From contig JABAYJ010000009.1 of assembly GCA_018609055.1 (NCBI GenBank), positions 550,156 through 614,155 of the forward strand: a DNA stretch of 64,000 nucleotides, written 5' to 3'. This stretch comes from Flavobacteriales bacterium. Lineage in GTDB: Bacteria; Bacteroidota; Bacteroidia; Flavobacteriales_D; CAJJDF01. A program made the translations under genes and the position numbers. Under the pieces are notes generated by a model, which worked only from the letters and a program-made list of their open reading frames with translations, made no database searches and was not told the origin of the DNA. This document shows positions 10,009 through 18,150 of this stretch, piece after piece; position 1 is the stretch's first letter, and each line of letters starts with the position of its first letter.

Positions 10009-10407
10009 TTAATTAGTAGGTTTTGAATCAAAAAATGGAGCTAATCCAAAGAACACCATAGGAGGGAAGAAGTGCATTGGAATTGATAAGCCAATAAACA
10101 TTTCGGGAAACTCAATATCTAGAGGTAAAGAAACCGAAATTGGCCCTAATATACTGATGAACGAAAATAGCATGATTGCTATGTTTAGCCATCCTTTTAA
10201 TTTCGCCTTCCCTAATTTCTCTACTATTAACCAATACCCCACTGCCATTAGCAAGCAAGATATTAAACAAGCTCCTATAATGGAACCAGAGTTTATCATT
10301 TTTCCAAAATCTACAAAGAGCATTTCTTGGTAAACATTTTGATAAATGATACAAGCAATTGCTGATAAAATACCTGCAATTATTCCTTGAATTAATAACT
10401 TTCTCAT
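10009..10407 (-). CDS. Four-helix membrane protein of unknown function
   Basis: I do not recognise a named family. The 132-residue product has four hydrophobic segments (about residues 5-25, 42-64, 75-95 and 105-125) and a short soluble tail (FDSKPTN). It lies 6 bp downstream of the YceI gene on the same strand, so the two are probably co-transcribed. YceI genes are often found beside small membrane proteins such as cytochrome b561, but the heme-binding His pairs of that family are not seen here. The tail and the operon position are the only clues. Confidence 0.75.
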   Translation of the reverse strand: MRKLLIQGIIAGILSAIACIIYQNVYQEMLFVDFGKMINSGSIIGACLISCLLMAVGYWLIVEKLGKAKLKGWLNIAIMLFSFISILGPISVSLPLDIEFPEMFIGLSIPMHFFPPMVFFGLAPFFDSKPTN

Positions 10408-10413
10408 TGTTTA

Positions 10414-10950
10414 TTACTTAGAAACAGGGATAGTTACATCCAATTTAATTTCGTTAGATACTTTTTTAGACATCCCTTTCATTGTTCCAACTCCGTAGTC
10501 TAATCTGTTTACAGAAAACTTAGTTGTAAAAGTATTATCTGCAAATGAAACTGGCATTGTTACCACTTTCTTTACTCCATGAATCTCTAAGTCACCAGTT
10601 ACTGAATAACCTTCAGCTCCTTTAGTAATTTTAGTTGATTGAAAGTTGATTGTTGGATAAGTTTCTGCATCAAACCATTTAGAACTAACAGCATGTTTGT
10701 TTTGCATTCCATTTCCAGTGTTAATAGAGTTTACATCAATTTTAAAGTTTAAAGAAGATGCAGCTAAATCTGCTTCATCAAAAATTACTTCTCCGTTTAA
10801 TGTTTTAAAAATACCTTCTGCATCTGTTCCTGCAAATTTGATTGAGTGTGACTCTTGAATTTTCCAATTGATAGAGTTACTGATTGTAAAAGCAGAGAAT
10901 AACATAACTGCTCCTGCTAAGATTAATGTGTTTAAATTTTTCATTTTCAT
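10414..10950 (-). CDS. YceI-family periplasmic lipid-binding-like protein
   Basis: YceI proteins form a lipocalin-like barrel in the periplasm that binds polyisoprenoid chains; the physiological role is often unclear. This 178-residue copy has a signal peptide (MKNLNTLILAGAVMLFSAF) and the family pattern W.I...HS..F near residues 29-40, D..SINTGN at about 72, KWFDAETYPTINFQSTKI at about 92-109, and GDLEIHGVKKVVTMPV at about 119-134. An alternative start two codons later (second Met) is possible. It precedes a small membrane protein on the same strand and lies downstream of a Crp-type regulator, which may control it. Confidence 0.93.
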   Translation of the reverse strand: MKMKNLNTLILAGAVMLFSAFTISNSINWKIQESHSIKFAGTDAEGIFKTLNGEVIFDEADLAASSLNFKIDVNSINTGNGMQNKHAVSSKWFDAETYPTINFQSTKITKGAEGYSVTGDLEIHGVKKVVTMPVSFADNTFTTKFSVNRLDYGVGTMKGMSKKVSNEIKLDVTIPVSK

Positions 10951-11021
10951 TTTGTTTAATAATTATAGAACAAAATTGCTTGAAATTGACCTAGTTTGCA
11001 TTAATCTACATTAAGAAATGA

Positions 11022-11495
11022 TTATTTCTTGTTTTTAAAACGATCTCCTTTAGCTTTACTCAATGCTTCTGGAGTGATTCCAAGATAAGAAGCAATCATT
11101 CTTTGAGGCACTCTTTGAGTTATTTCTGGATAGGTTTCTACAAAATGTTCGTAACGTTCAATTGCTGTTGCACTCATCAGCATAATGACTCTGTTTTGAA
11201 TAACAGAAAGCCTTTTTAGTAAAATTTTAGTGGTGTCAGAATTATCTTCAATAACTTTTTCAAAAACCTGAATTTCAGAATTTTCCAATACATCTATAAA
11301 AAGTTGGCAGGGTAAGTCACCAGAAATACTATCTGCTATTATCCAATTTTCAGGTGCAAATAAAAAGATATGTTCTTTTCCTTTTTCATCAATAGAATAA
11401 CTCCTAAGCAATCCTTTTTTCACCATGTAACCTTTGGTGTTTAAGTCTCCCTTGTGTTGGAGTATCTCTCCTTTTTTTACTTGGATTGTTTTCAC
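11022..11495 (-). CDS. Crp/Fnr-family transcriptional regulator, short form
   Basis: A cAMP-receptor-like sensor domain comes first (KKGEILQHKGDLNTKGYMVKKGLLR, residues about 7-31, and GKEHIFLFAPENWIIAD, about 39-55), then a helix-turn-helix (RVPQRMIASYLGITPEALSKAK, about 127-148). At 157 residues it is shorter than typical Crp (about 200-210) because the N-terminal beta-roll is trimmed. The form in which RVPQRMIASYLGITPE closes the protein is common in Bacteroidota. The effector is unknown. It sits between the YceI and SnoaL-like genes on one strand, with 31 bp to the upstream SnoaL-like gene. Confidence 0.9.
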   Translation of the reverse strand: MKTIQVKKGEILQHKGDLNTKGYMVKKGLLRSYSIDEKGKEHIFLFAPENWIIADSISGDLPCQLFIDVLENSEIQVFEKVIEDNSDTTKILLKRLSVIQNRVIMLMSATAIERYEHFVETYPEITQRVPQRMIASYLGITPEALSKAKGDRFKNKK

Positions 11496-11526
11496 GATTT
11501 CTATTTATTAAGATAATTTAAATCTA

Positions 11527-11991
11527 TTAATTATTTATAAACTCATCTAATCTTCCATTGGTTATTTTTTGGATTTTGTTTTTCATAAAAGGAGTCCAGC
11601 CTAAAATATAACCAACTGGCCCCATTGCTTGTTTTGTCCATTTATACAAATCAAAAGTATCTGTGTGCGCAATGATTTTTCCATCTTTAAACTTAAAGTT
11701 AGCATGAACATTATTCACCACATCTCTCTTTTTAGGTCCGTATTGGTACTTTGCTATCCAATTAGCCTCTCCAGACTCTGTATTTGCTTCAATTCCATTA
11801 AAACTAATTTCTGCACCTCCTGCGTTTGAAGAAAGCAGCATCTCCCACATTTTATGAGCTCTGTTTCCTTCTAGTTTTCCAAAAACAGGATCGTTAAATA
11901 CAACATCATCATGGTAACAAGCAATCATGTCTTCTGAGTTTCCCTCGGAAAAAGCGGTATAAAATTTAGTTATTAGTTCATTGTTTTCCAT
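11527..11991 (-). CDS. SnoaL-like / NTF2-fold protein
   Basis: A 154-residue cone-fold protein of the NTF2/SnoaL superfamily. The opening LITKFYTAFSEGNSEDMIACYHDDVVFNDPVFGKLEG and the later ANWIAKYQYGP ... HANFKFKDGKIIAHTDTFDLYKWTKQAMG are characteristic of the nuclear-transport-factor-2-like family seen widely in flavobacteria. No catalytic function can be assigned; members bind small hydrophobic ligands or act as isomerases. It is followed on the same strand by the Crp-type regulator gene after 31 bp, and it lies 13 bp after the end of the aspartoacylase-like gene, so a shared transcript is plausible. Confidence 0.88.
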   Translation of the reverse strand: MENNELITKFYTAFSEGNSEDMIACYHDDVVFNDPVFGKLEGNRAHKMWEMLLSSNAGGAEISFNGIEANTESGEANWIAKYQYGPKKRDVVNNVHANFKFKDGKIIAHTDTFDLYKWTKQAMGPVGYILGWTPFMKNKIQKITNGRLDEFINN

Positions 11992-12004
11992 AATTCAAGT
12001 TTCA

Positions 12005-12970
12005 TTACTCTTCAATTGACATATGTATTATCGCATCTCCTTTATTTACGATAGGAGCATGGTTCTCACAGAAAATATAGCCTTTATTTGGTGCTTTTAC
12101 ATCTTTTTCAGATAATCCAAAAGGATCAGATATACTTCCAATTTTATCTCCTTTATTATATAATTTTCCTAATGTTACACCAGATCTAAACATACCAGAG
12201 TTTCTTGCTCTTATCCATTTAGATTTTTCTATTACTACTGTAGATACTGTTTTTTTATTTTCTGATAACTCAGCACTAAAATCTCTCATACCCAAATGCT
12301 GCATAACTCTAAGTGCACCATTAACTCCTGTTTCAGTTATTGTTTCATTTATATCTAGTGATTTTCCACCTTCGTAAAGAAGTATTTTTTTTCCTGCTTT
12401 AATAGCAGAATCTCGGTAAGTTTTAGCAAATCGTCTTGATTTAACAATAAAAGGAGCAGCAAATACTTTTGCAAGTTCTAGGCTTTCCTCATCACCACTG
12501 TTTATTCTAATTTGAGCCGCATTAAATCTATCAGATCCTCCCGTATGAAAATCCAAGCAATAATCAGCATGAGGAACTATATTTTTCATTAAATGGAACG
12601 CAAGAAGACTTGCTAATGAACCATTTTTACTTCCAGGAAACATTCTGTTTAAATCTCTACCGTCAGGAAACTCTCTTGATTGATTTAAAAATCCAAAAAT
12701 ATTTACAACAGGAATGCAAATAACCATTCCTTTTATTGGTTTGTTGTATCCTTTAGATACAATTTGCCTCACGATCTCAACTCCATTTATTTCATCACCA
12801 TGAATTCCTCCAGTGATAAGAATAGTAGGGCCATCTTCTTCGGCTCTTTCTACAATAATAGGAACCTCAATTTTTGTCTGAGTATGTAGCTTAGCGATAT
12901 CTAAACTTAGTTGTACTCGTTTTCCTTTGGGAATTTCCTTTCCCAGAATTTCAATTTTATTAGTCTGCAT
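12005..12970 (-). CDS. Succinylglutamate desuccinylase/aspartoacylase-family zinc hydrolase
   Basis: M14-like zinc carboxypeptidase fold of 321 residues. Zinc ligands are visible as H57 and E60 in GGIHGDE and H142 in LDFHTGG; a catalytic Glu is likely E200 in LLYEGG. The C-terminal part ([30 protein letters not shown]) is the biotinyl-lipoyl-like domain common in AstE/AspA relatives. Its start overlaps the end of the RimK-type ligase gene by 11 bp, so the two are translated together. The neighbourhood suggests removal or trimming of glutamyl or acyl groups added by the ligase, but the substrate is not known. Confidence 0.88.
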   Translation of the reverse strand: MQTNKIEILGKEIPKGKRVQLSLDIAKLHTQTKIEVPIIVERAEEDGPTILITGGIHGDEINGVEIVRQIVSKGYNKPIKGMVICIPVVNIFGFLNQSREFPDGRDLNRMFPGSKNGSLASLLAFHLMKNIVPHADYCLDFHTGGSDRFNAAQIRINSGDEESLELAKVFAAPFIVKSRRFAKTYRDSAIKAGKKILLYEGGKSLDINETITETGVNGALRVMQHLGMRDFSAELSENKKTVSTVVIEKSKWIRARNSGMFRSGVTLGKLYNKGDKIGSISDPFGLSEKDVKAPNKGYIFCENHAPIVNKGDAIIHMSIEE

Positions 12971-13835
12971 TTCGCTCTACATATTTTATGATTTGTGAAG
13001 CAATGTCTTTTCCAGTAGCATTTTCAATGCCTTCTAAACCTGGCGAAGAATTTACTTCCAAAATTAATGGACCTCTTGCAGATTGTAGCATATCAACACC
13101 AGCAATTCCAAGTCCCATACTTTTTGCAGCTTTCAATGCTGCATTTTCTTCCTCATCAGATAATTGGAAAATTTCTGCTGATCCTCCTCTATGTAAGTTC
13201 GATCTAAATTCGCCTTCTTTTCCTTGTCTTTTCATTGCTCCAACAACAACACCATCTACTATAAATACACGGATATCTGCTCCTTTTGCTTCTTTGATAA
13301 ACTCTTGCACAATTACACGAGCCTTTAATCCATTAAATGCCTCAAGAATTGATTCTGCCGAATTTTTATTATCAGCCAATACAACACCAAGTCCTTGAGT
13401 TCCTTCTAATAGTTTAATTACCAGTGGAGCACCACCAACCTTATCAACTATATTACTCACATTTTTAGAGTAATTACTAAATACCGTTTTAGGTAAGTCT
13501 AATCCAGCTCTTGCAAGTATCTGTAAACTTCTTAATTTATCTCTTGATCTAACTAATGCTTGAGATTCCGTAGCAGTAAAGATTTTCATCATCTCGAACT
13601 GACGAACTACGGCAGTTCCAAAGAAAGTTACCGAAGCACCAATTCTTGGGATAACTCCATCTATACCTTGTATCCTTTCATTTTTATAAATAATGATTGG
13701 TTTCTTCTTTTCAATTACAAGGTCACACTTTGTGTGATCTATAACAATCATTTCATGTCCTTTTTTCTTTCCGGCTTCAATTAGCCTTTTGGTAGAATAG
13801 AGATTAGGATTTGCAGATAAAATCGCGATTTTCAT
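12960..13835 (-). CDS. RimK-like ATP-grasp alpha-L-glutamate ligase
   Basis: Adds glutamate to a protein or peptide C-terminus using ATP; the Escherichia coli RimK target is ribosomal protein S6. The 291 residues show a RimK N-domain ([21 protein letters not shown]) and an ATP-grasp core with the glycine loop [15 protein letters not shown] (about 141-155), and the metal-binding [15 protein letters not shown] near residues 260-270. It is the first gene of a two-gene unit with the aspartoacylase-like hydrolase. S6 modification is the family precedent, but a cofactor or peptide substrate is equally possible. Confidence 0.9.
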   Translation of the reverse strand: MKIAILSANPNLYSTKRLIEAGKKKGHEMIVIDHTKCDLVIEKKKPIIIYKNERIQGIDGVIPRIGASVTFFGTAVVRQFEMMKIFTATESQALVRSRDKLRSLQILARAGLDLPKTVFSNYSKNVSNIVDKVGGAPLVIKLLEGTQGLGVVLADNKNSAESILEAFNGLKARVIVQEFIKEAKGADIRVFIVDGVVVGAMKRQGKEGEFRSNLHRGGSAEIFQLSDEEENAALKAAKSMGLGIAGVDMLQSARGPLILEVNSSPGLEGIENATGKDIASQIIKYVERNAD

Positions 13836-14059
13836 AGAGTAAGAGTTATTGTTTTAATTGTTGTTGTAACCAAAATAATCGTTAATCTAAGATAAGTTTA
13901 ATTTTAGGGTTCCTAACCATTTGTAATAAAAAAAATGGACGATTGCACTATTTTTTAAGAGAATTTAATGGGGTTAATGATTAAAATTTATAATTACCTC
14001 CATTCAAACTCAATAGTCTTTTAAAAATCCTTAAATTTATTTTTATAAAAATCAATCTT

Positions 14060-14461
14060 GTGAAATACACCTATTTATTAGCTTCTCTTTTGTTTATGGC
14101 TAGTGGTGGAACCGAAAGCACAACTATGGAAACAACTGCAGAACAAGAAACCACTCCACAAGTTGTTGAAGAAAATACAATTACTGATAAGTTACTAGGA
14201 ACTTGGGAATTTGAGGATACAAGCCTTAATATTACTCAAGTAATAACTTACCAAGAAGACGGTACTTACCAAATGAAAATGGGAAGTATGGATATAAATG
14301 GAACTTGGAAACTTACTGATGATGTGTTAATTACCAAAAGTAGACCTGATTCTGATGGTCAGAAAAAAACGATTATTAAATTGACCCAAGATAGTTTGTG
14401 TACTTTTTGGGAACCAAAAGGAGGAAATGCAAGAAACATGAATTACTTGAGAAGTAAATAA
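14060..14461 (+). CDS. Small lipocalin-like secreted protein with a lost lipobox cysteine
   Basis: A 133-residue protein starting at GTG. An N-terminal hydrophobic stretch (YLLASLLFMASGG) is followed by a Thr/Glu-rich linker (residues about 17-42) and a small beta domain, LLGTWEFEDTSLNITQVITYQEDGTYQMKMG, with WKLTDDVL, as in the lipocalin-like/DUF families of Bacteroidota. The layout is that of a lipoprotein, where one expects ...MASCGG, but the Cys codon is absent and the sequence goes straight from Ser to Gly-Gly. It may therefore be released to the periplasm rather than anchored. It converges with the DoxX-like pair. Function unknown. Confidence 0.75.
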   Translation: MKYTYLLASLLFMASGGTESTTMETTAEQETTPQVVEENTITDKLLGTWEFEDTSLNITQVITYQEDGTYQMKMGSMDINGTWKLTDDVLITKSRPDSDGQKKTIIKLTQDSLCTFWEPKGGNARNMNYLRSK

Positions 14462-14484
14462 ACTATTTACACATCATGTATGTG

Positions 14485-14817
14485 TTAGCTTAAACTACTC
14501 CAAAAGATATAGAAGTTAAGGATCATAAAAAAAAGGGCAGGAATTGAGATCCAAACACTGTCTTTTTGTTTTATTCTCACTAGCACACCAAAAAACATCA
14601 ATAATCCTAATCCTAAAGAAGCAAGCATTAGTAGTTGATTAAACCAAAGACCTAAAATTAATCCTGTGGCTCCAGCTAACTGAAGTACTATAGTCAAAAG
14701 TCCTAATTTTTCTAAACCAAATCTTTTGAATTCGGCTTTCATCTTAGGGTTTATGAAATAGGAAATAACATAGATTAAAAATGAGATACTAGAAAATAGA
14801 ATAGCTATTTTCACCAA
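14485..14817 (-). CDS. DoxX-like small membrane protein
   Basis: A 110-residue four-helix inner-membrane protein. The FGLEKLGLLTIVLQLAGATGLILGLW segment (about residues 33-58) is the DoxX-like signature, with hydrophobic segments at about 5-22, 39-58, 62-82 and 91-107. It is 2 bp downstream of a second protein of the same general kind, so the two are a co-translated pair. DoxX-like proteins are implicated in membrane redox or thiol stress functions in some bacteria, but nothing in these copies identifies a cofactor. Confidence 0.8.
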   Translation of the reverse strand: MVKIAILFSSISFLIYVISYFINPKMKAEFKRFGLEKLGLLTIVLQLAGATGLILGLWFNQLLMLASLGLGLLMFFGVLVRIKQKDSVWISIPALFFMILNFYIFWSSLS

Positions 14818-14819
14818 AC

Positions 14820-15170
14820 TTATAGTGCTATTGATTGAGAAGCGTTAAGTGCTATAACAATAGATAAAATAAGGAATATTAGCGAAGGAACATACTTAAT
14901 AAATGGATCTCTTATTTTTAAATGATAATATTGTGCTGCCGCCATAAATAATGCCATTAAAATAGCAGGTATTAATACCAAAGTAGGAAACCAAATTCCT
15001 GTTACAATTAAGGTAGATAAGATCACCTTAGAAACTCCAACAAAATTTCGAGTTACATCACTCAATTCAAATTTTTCGAACTCTATAAGAACATTGTGAA
15101 ATCTGAAAATCCAAACGTAACAGACAGATATTCCTACTATTAACTGTAATATGTGTATTAAGTTTTCCAT
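14820..15170 (-). CDS. DoxX-like small membrane protein (partner)
   Basis: A 116-residue protein with four hydrophobic segments (about residues 5-22, 48-68, 72-88 and 94-112). The ILSTLIVTGIWFPTLVLIPAILMALFMAAAQYYHLKIRDPF stretch resembles the DoxX superfamily. It precedes and nearly touches the other DoxX-like gene. The shared fold and adjacency suggest a heteromeric membrane complex or an old tandem duplication that has diverged; I cannot tell which. No signal peptide or soluble domain is seen. Confidence 0.75.
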   Translation of the reverse strand: MENLIHILQLIVGISVCYVWIFRFHNVLIEFEKFELSDVTRNFVGVSKVILSTLIVTGIWFPTLVLIPAILMALFMAAAQYYHLKIRDPFIKYVPSLIFLILSIVIALNASQSIAL

Positions 15171-15256
15171 GGGTTGAGTTTTTTATAAAATCAGAATAGA
15201 GTCTAATTCCAAAATTTAATTAATGTGTGATTTATAAGTTAGGTTTTATAATAGAG

Positions 15257-15349
15257 CTAGTCTTCATTATTCTCTTTTATTATAAAAAAGAAACCTAGGC
15301 CAAAAACAATTGTAATTAAGCCAGCAAAATAAGGTATTATTTCTGTCAT
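15257..15349 (-). CDS. 30-residue single-span membrane peptide
   Basis: This tiny frame starts with ATG at 15349 and overlaps the stop of the upstream 60-residue gene by an ATGA (15346-15349), the classic arrangement for translational coupling. The product begins MTEIIPYFAGLITIVFG and ends KENNED, with one predicted span at about residues 7-24 and a charged tail. Its composition is that of a real single-pass membrane protein. Function unknown. The ATGA overlap and the membrane character of both products are the evidence that it is expressed. Confidence 0.55.
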   Translation of the reverse strand: MTEIIPYFAGLITIVFGLGFFFIIKENNED

Positions 15350-15528
15350 TTTTTCTTGCTTTTTATTAGTCTTAAATAAATACCAAAAGCTAAAATTGAT
15401 GGGACCCAAAGTCCGACAAAAATAGCTCCTAATTTATCGCCTTGAAAAAATGTTATTTCAGCAAATATTAATGAGAGTATTGCAGCTCCTAGTAAAAGTT
15501 TGTCCGCAATTGTGAATTGTTTAAACAT
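15346..15528 (-). CDS. 60-residue two-span membrane protein
   Basis: A short protein with two hydrophobic segments (about residues 10-26 and 32-53) and a basic tail (RLIKSKKK). The beginning MFKQFTIADKLLLGAAILSLIFAEITFF suggests a cytoplasmic N-terminal stub and a hairpin topology. It is coupled by ATGA to a 30-residue single-span peptide downstream. The pair lies between the DoxX-like genes and the PqqB-like lipoprotein gene on the same strand, with gaps of 86 bp and 118 bp. I do not recognise a named family. Confidence 0.65.
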   Translation of the reverse strand: MFKQFTIADKLLLGAAILSLIFAEITFFQGDKLGAIFVGLWVPSILAFGIYLRLIKSKKK

Positions 15529-15646
15529 ATAGTATTTTTAGTTTAAACAAAGTTACATTTTTAAAATTTGGGTTTTCATTTTATTAATCCATCAATAGAT
15601 ATTTTAACCACTTAGGATCAAATTTATTTACCGATAGTTTCAATAA

Positions 15647-16708
15647 TTATAATTCAAAAGCCACATCCATATGAGCAATCTTAAATCCATTATCATGTAC
15701 TACTTTAGTTTCTTCACTGCTGTAATTAATTACCGGATTGGTATGATTAAAATGAATGAATGTTATCTTATTTTTTTCTTCAGCAGGTAAGTCTTTAAAT
15801 TTCTCCATACTTTCGATAATGAAGGGATGAGGAATTTCGTTAATATCTCTGTTGTTTAATTCTTTACCGCTATAAAAAGTCGCATCCAAAAATGCATAAT
15901 CTACTTTTTTTATTTCCACAATAATGTCTTTGTCCCATTTTTCCCACTTGTCAATATCGGGGATGTATAAAGCACTTTTGTTTGGTCCAGTAATTCTGTA
16001 TCCTACCGTTTCCGAAAATTCATCTCTGTGAGGAACCAGAATAGGAATGACGGTAATCTTATCAGATAACTGAACTGGCTTTTCATTTTCCAATTCATAT
16101 AAAACCACATTTTTTCGAGTGATTAATTGATTCCAAGGACCATTTGATAATAGAAACTCTTTCATCTTTGGCATTACATATAAGGGTGTGTTTTTTGCAT
16201 CCATGGCTTCTTTACCCAGAAACATAAGCCCTGTGTAATGACCAATGTGAGCGTGAGTTAGGAAAATCCCATCTACCAATTCTTTATCGCTATTTTGCTC
16301 CAAACGAGTTAGCTTTTTCATCTGTTTCCCCATGTCTGGCGAAGCATCAAACAAATAGGTTTTATTATTTTCAGCATCTACAAGTCCCAAAGAAACTACT
16401 TGTCGTGTTACATCTGGTTTTTGGAATAAACCTTTACAGCATTCTTTTTTACAGCCAATTTGTGGCGATCCAGCATCTTGTATTGTGCCTAATATTACCA
16501 ATGAGGTTTTGGTTATTTCTTCGGTAGCCCATTCTTTAAACTCTTTGTATTCGTTAGAGTTTACCTCGCTTTCGTCTATATAAAAACTATCAACAGAAAC
16601 TGGTTTAGTTGTTTCTGTAGAGTCTTTTTTATCATTAGAAACTGCAGATTTTTCATTCTCACAAGAGAATAAGAATAGAATGAACGATATGAGTATGATT
16701 TGTTTCAT
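15647..16708 (-). CDS. PqqB-like metallo-beta-lactamase-fold lipoprotein
   Basis: A lipoprotein (lipobox ...FLFSC, Cys16) with a metallo-beta-lactamase fold. Metal ligands H152, H154 and H157 are seen in THAHIGHYTG. The segments LGTIQDAGSPQIGC near residue 73, YLFDASPDMGKQ and the C-terminal HFNHTNPV are shared with PqqB, the hydroxylase-like protein of PQQ synthesis. PqqB itself is cytoplasmic, and no pqqA, pqqC, pqqD or pqqE is seen here, so this is a paralogous periplasmic hydrolase. A CKKECC cluster after the PqqB-like start may bind metal. It is 2 bp downstream of the next gene and probably co-transcribed with it. Confidence 0.88.
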   Translation of the reverse strand: MKQIILISFILFLFSCENEKSAVSNDKKDSTETTKPVSVDSFYIDESEVNSNEYKEFKEWATEEITKTSLVILGTIQDAGSPQIGCKKECCKGLFQKPDVTRQVVSLGLVDAENNKTYLFDASPDMGKQMKKLTRLEQNSDKELVDGIFLTHAHIGHYTGLMFLGKEAMDAKNTPLYVMPKMKEFLLSNGPWNQLITRKNVVLYELENEKPVQLSDKITVIPILVPHRDEFSETVGYRITGPNKSALYIPDIDKWEKWDKDIIVEIKKVDYAFLDATFYSGKELNNRDINEIPHPFIIESMEKFKDLPAEEKNKITFIHFNHTNPVINYSSEETKVVHDNGFKIAHMDVAFEL

Positions 16709-16710
16709 AA

Positions 16711-17193
16711 TTAGCTGTTTTCCTCCAATTTTTCAATTTCTAGTTTAAAATCATATTGCAAATCCTCATGCAAGGTGCTCATTGCTTTTACAGCCATTGC
16801 GAGTTGCCTTTCGTACATATTTATCATTTGCTGGCTACTTCTCTGTTTGGGTTGTAATTCCTTTATTTTACTGCAAAAGTAGAGTAGGAGCTCTGCTTCC
16901 GTTTCTTTCTTTTTGGAATAACGGATGTACTTTTTAATCTGCCTTAAATTTTTACGACATCCTTTTTTGATGTAATACAAATTGGCTTTGTTTATTTCTT
17001 CAAAACCTAAATCCACTTCTTCTTTTATCTCACGAATGTATCCATCCTCATCCTCTGCATCATACAAGAGGTAAGTGAGTAATTCCTTATTCTCTTTTTT
17101 GAATTTTGCCAATTTCAAACACAACTCAATGAGCTCTTGCTGAGAGTGTGTTTTTAATTCTTGTTTTAATACGGAGACTGTTACTGGTTTCAT
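16711..17193 (-). CDS. Conserved hypothetical helical protein
   Basis: I do not recognise a named family. The 160 residues are rich in Lys, Glu and Leu and predicted mostly helical: LKQELKTHSQQELIELCLKLAKFKKENKELLTYLL at the start, then YYIKKGCRKNLRQIKKYIRYSKKKETEAELLLYF in the middle. There is no signal peptide. It is followed immediately by the PqqB-like lipoprotein gene. A decayed copy of its first 33 codons is found at 17951-18048, fused to a cold-shock gene remnant, which shows that this gene has taken part in local rearrangement. Confidence 0.75.
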   Translation of the reverse strand: MKPVTVSVLKQELKTHSQQELIELCLKLAKFKKENKELLTYLLYDAEDEDGYIREIKEEVDLGFEEINKANLYYIKKGCRKNLRQIKKYIRYSKKKETEAELLLYFCSKIKELQPKQRSSQQMINMYERQLAMAVKAMSTLHEDLQYDFKLEIEKLEENS

Positions 17194-17340
17194 CTAATTT
17201 GCAGTTTGGTATAAATATAAAGCTATTAATATAACTAGTAAAAAAATAATAGGATTTTGGATAGTTGTTTTATTCAAAACACCTGTCATTTTTTAAATAA
17301 GTCATTACCTTTAAAGAAGTCACAAATAACTAGTAAAACA

Positions 17341-17706
17341 ATGCTGAATAAAGAATTAAATGTACTCGGAACAGCTTTGCAATCGTGTTGCGAAGACCCA
17401 ATGACAGGCTATTTTAGAGATGGATATTGCCGAACGATTCAAGAAGATTCTGGAACGCATATTTTGTGTGCAGTTGTCACGCAAGAGTTTCTGGAGTTTT
17501 CCAAGGCACAAGGAAATGATTTATCAACTCCACGGCCAGAGTGGAGTTTTCCTGGACTAAAACCAGGTAACAAATGGTGTTTGTGTATTTCTAGATGGAT
17601 AGAAGCTGAGGAAGCTGGTAAAGCACCTTTGGTAGTGCTGGAAGCTACACATCAAAAGGCATTGGAGTATTGTTCTTTTGAGTTGTTACTTGACTATAAA
17701 TCTTAG
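17341..17706 (+). CDS. DUF2237-family protein
   Basis: A 121-residue protein of the DUF2237 family. Hallmarks are NVLGTALQSCCEDPMTGYFRDGYC (about residues 6-29), HILCAVVTQEFLEFSKAQGNDLSTP, and PEWSFPGLKPGNKWCLCISRWIEA, with conserved Cys at about 15, 16 and 29 and the WCLC pair. The start is taken at the ATG at 17341, which gives the normal family length; the longer frame from 17257 adds 28 residues that do not look like part of the family. The function of DUF2237 is not established. It is divergent from the 16711 gene and is followed by a hairpin terminator. Confidence 0.88.
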   Translation: MLNKELNVLGTALQSCCEDPMTGYFRDGYCRTIQEDSGTHILCAVVTQEFLEFSKAQGNDLSTPRPEWSFPGLKPGNKWCLCISRWIEAEEAGKAPLVVLEATHQKALEYCSFELLLDYKS

Positions 17707-17752
17707 TTTCTCACATACTGCATATACACCAATTAGCATTATCACCAAAACA

Positions 17753-17785
17753 AAAAAAAGGCTTATCGTGAGAAAAGCCTTTTTC
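17753..17785. terminator. Hairpin terminator, decayed copy of the one at 19946
   Basis: AAAAAGGCTT (17755-17764) pairs with AAGCCTTTTT (17775-17784). The core reads GGCTTATCGTGAGAAAAGCC, a mutated version of GGCTTGTCGTGAGACAAGCC at the functional cold-shock gene. It came with the duplicated fragment and now stands 47 bp after the DUF2237 gene, for which it can serve as terminator. Confidence 0.65.
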
Positions 17786-17806
17786 AATAGATATATAAGT
17801 ATGTGA

Positions 17807-18048
17807 TTAAACGACTTTAAAGTTTATTGCATTCATTCCTCTTTTTCCTTCTGTTATTTGATCAATTAATCCTGTTGCGTGCAAAAAGTGCTCTGTGTTT
17901 GAGTTTTCTTTAATAAAATCAAATTCTTTGGCTTCATTGAAAAATTTTACTTTTTTGAATTTCGCCAACTTTAAGCACAACTCAATAAACTCTTCCTAAA
18001 AGTGGTTTTTAATTCTTGTTTTAATACGGAGACTGTTACTGTTTTCGT
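17807..18048 (-). pseudogene. Chimeric pseudogene: cold-shock gene fused to the 5' end of the 16711-17193 gene
   Basis: Read on the minus strand, 18048-17951 matches the first 33 codons of the gene at 17193-16711 at high identity, but its ATG is ACG and a lost base shifts the frame. At about 17950 the sequence changes, within a shared AAAAG, into the cold-shock gene at 19994-20185 from its Gly-Lys-Val start to the stop. The cold-shock part is still open but has lost one residue after FDFI and ten residues (REEDTVQFEL). Its RNA-binding GFGFI is now EFDFI. Similarity extends past the stop into the terminator. This is a duplicated, illegitimately joined, non-functional fragment. Confidence 0.8.
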
Positions 18049-18150
18049 AGAGTATAATGGTATCTTCTAAATTAAAATTAAATTTTTACTTCGCCAATTA
18101 TTAAAAATAAATTACATGTTGTATATTGTACAATAACTAAATTTATAATT

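Noticed and set aside
13836..14059. Riboswitch in the gap before the lipocalin-like gene
   Set aside because: No conserved aptamer elements seen; only AT-rich sequence.
17257..17340. Extended N-terminus of the DUF2237 protein
   Set aside because: The 28 extra residues lie in a promoter-like region and the ATG at 17341 gives the normal family length.
18049..18150. Remaining part of a functional gene upstream of the T9SS protein
   Set aside because: The similarity to the 16711 gene ends near 18048 and there is no further frame.
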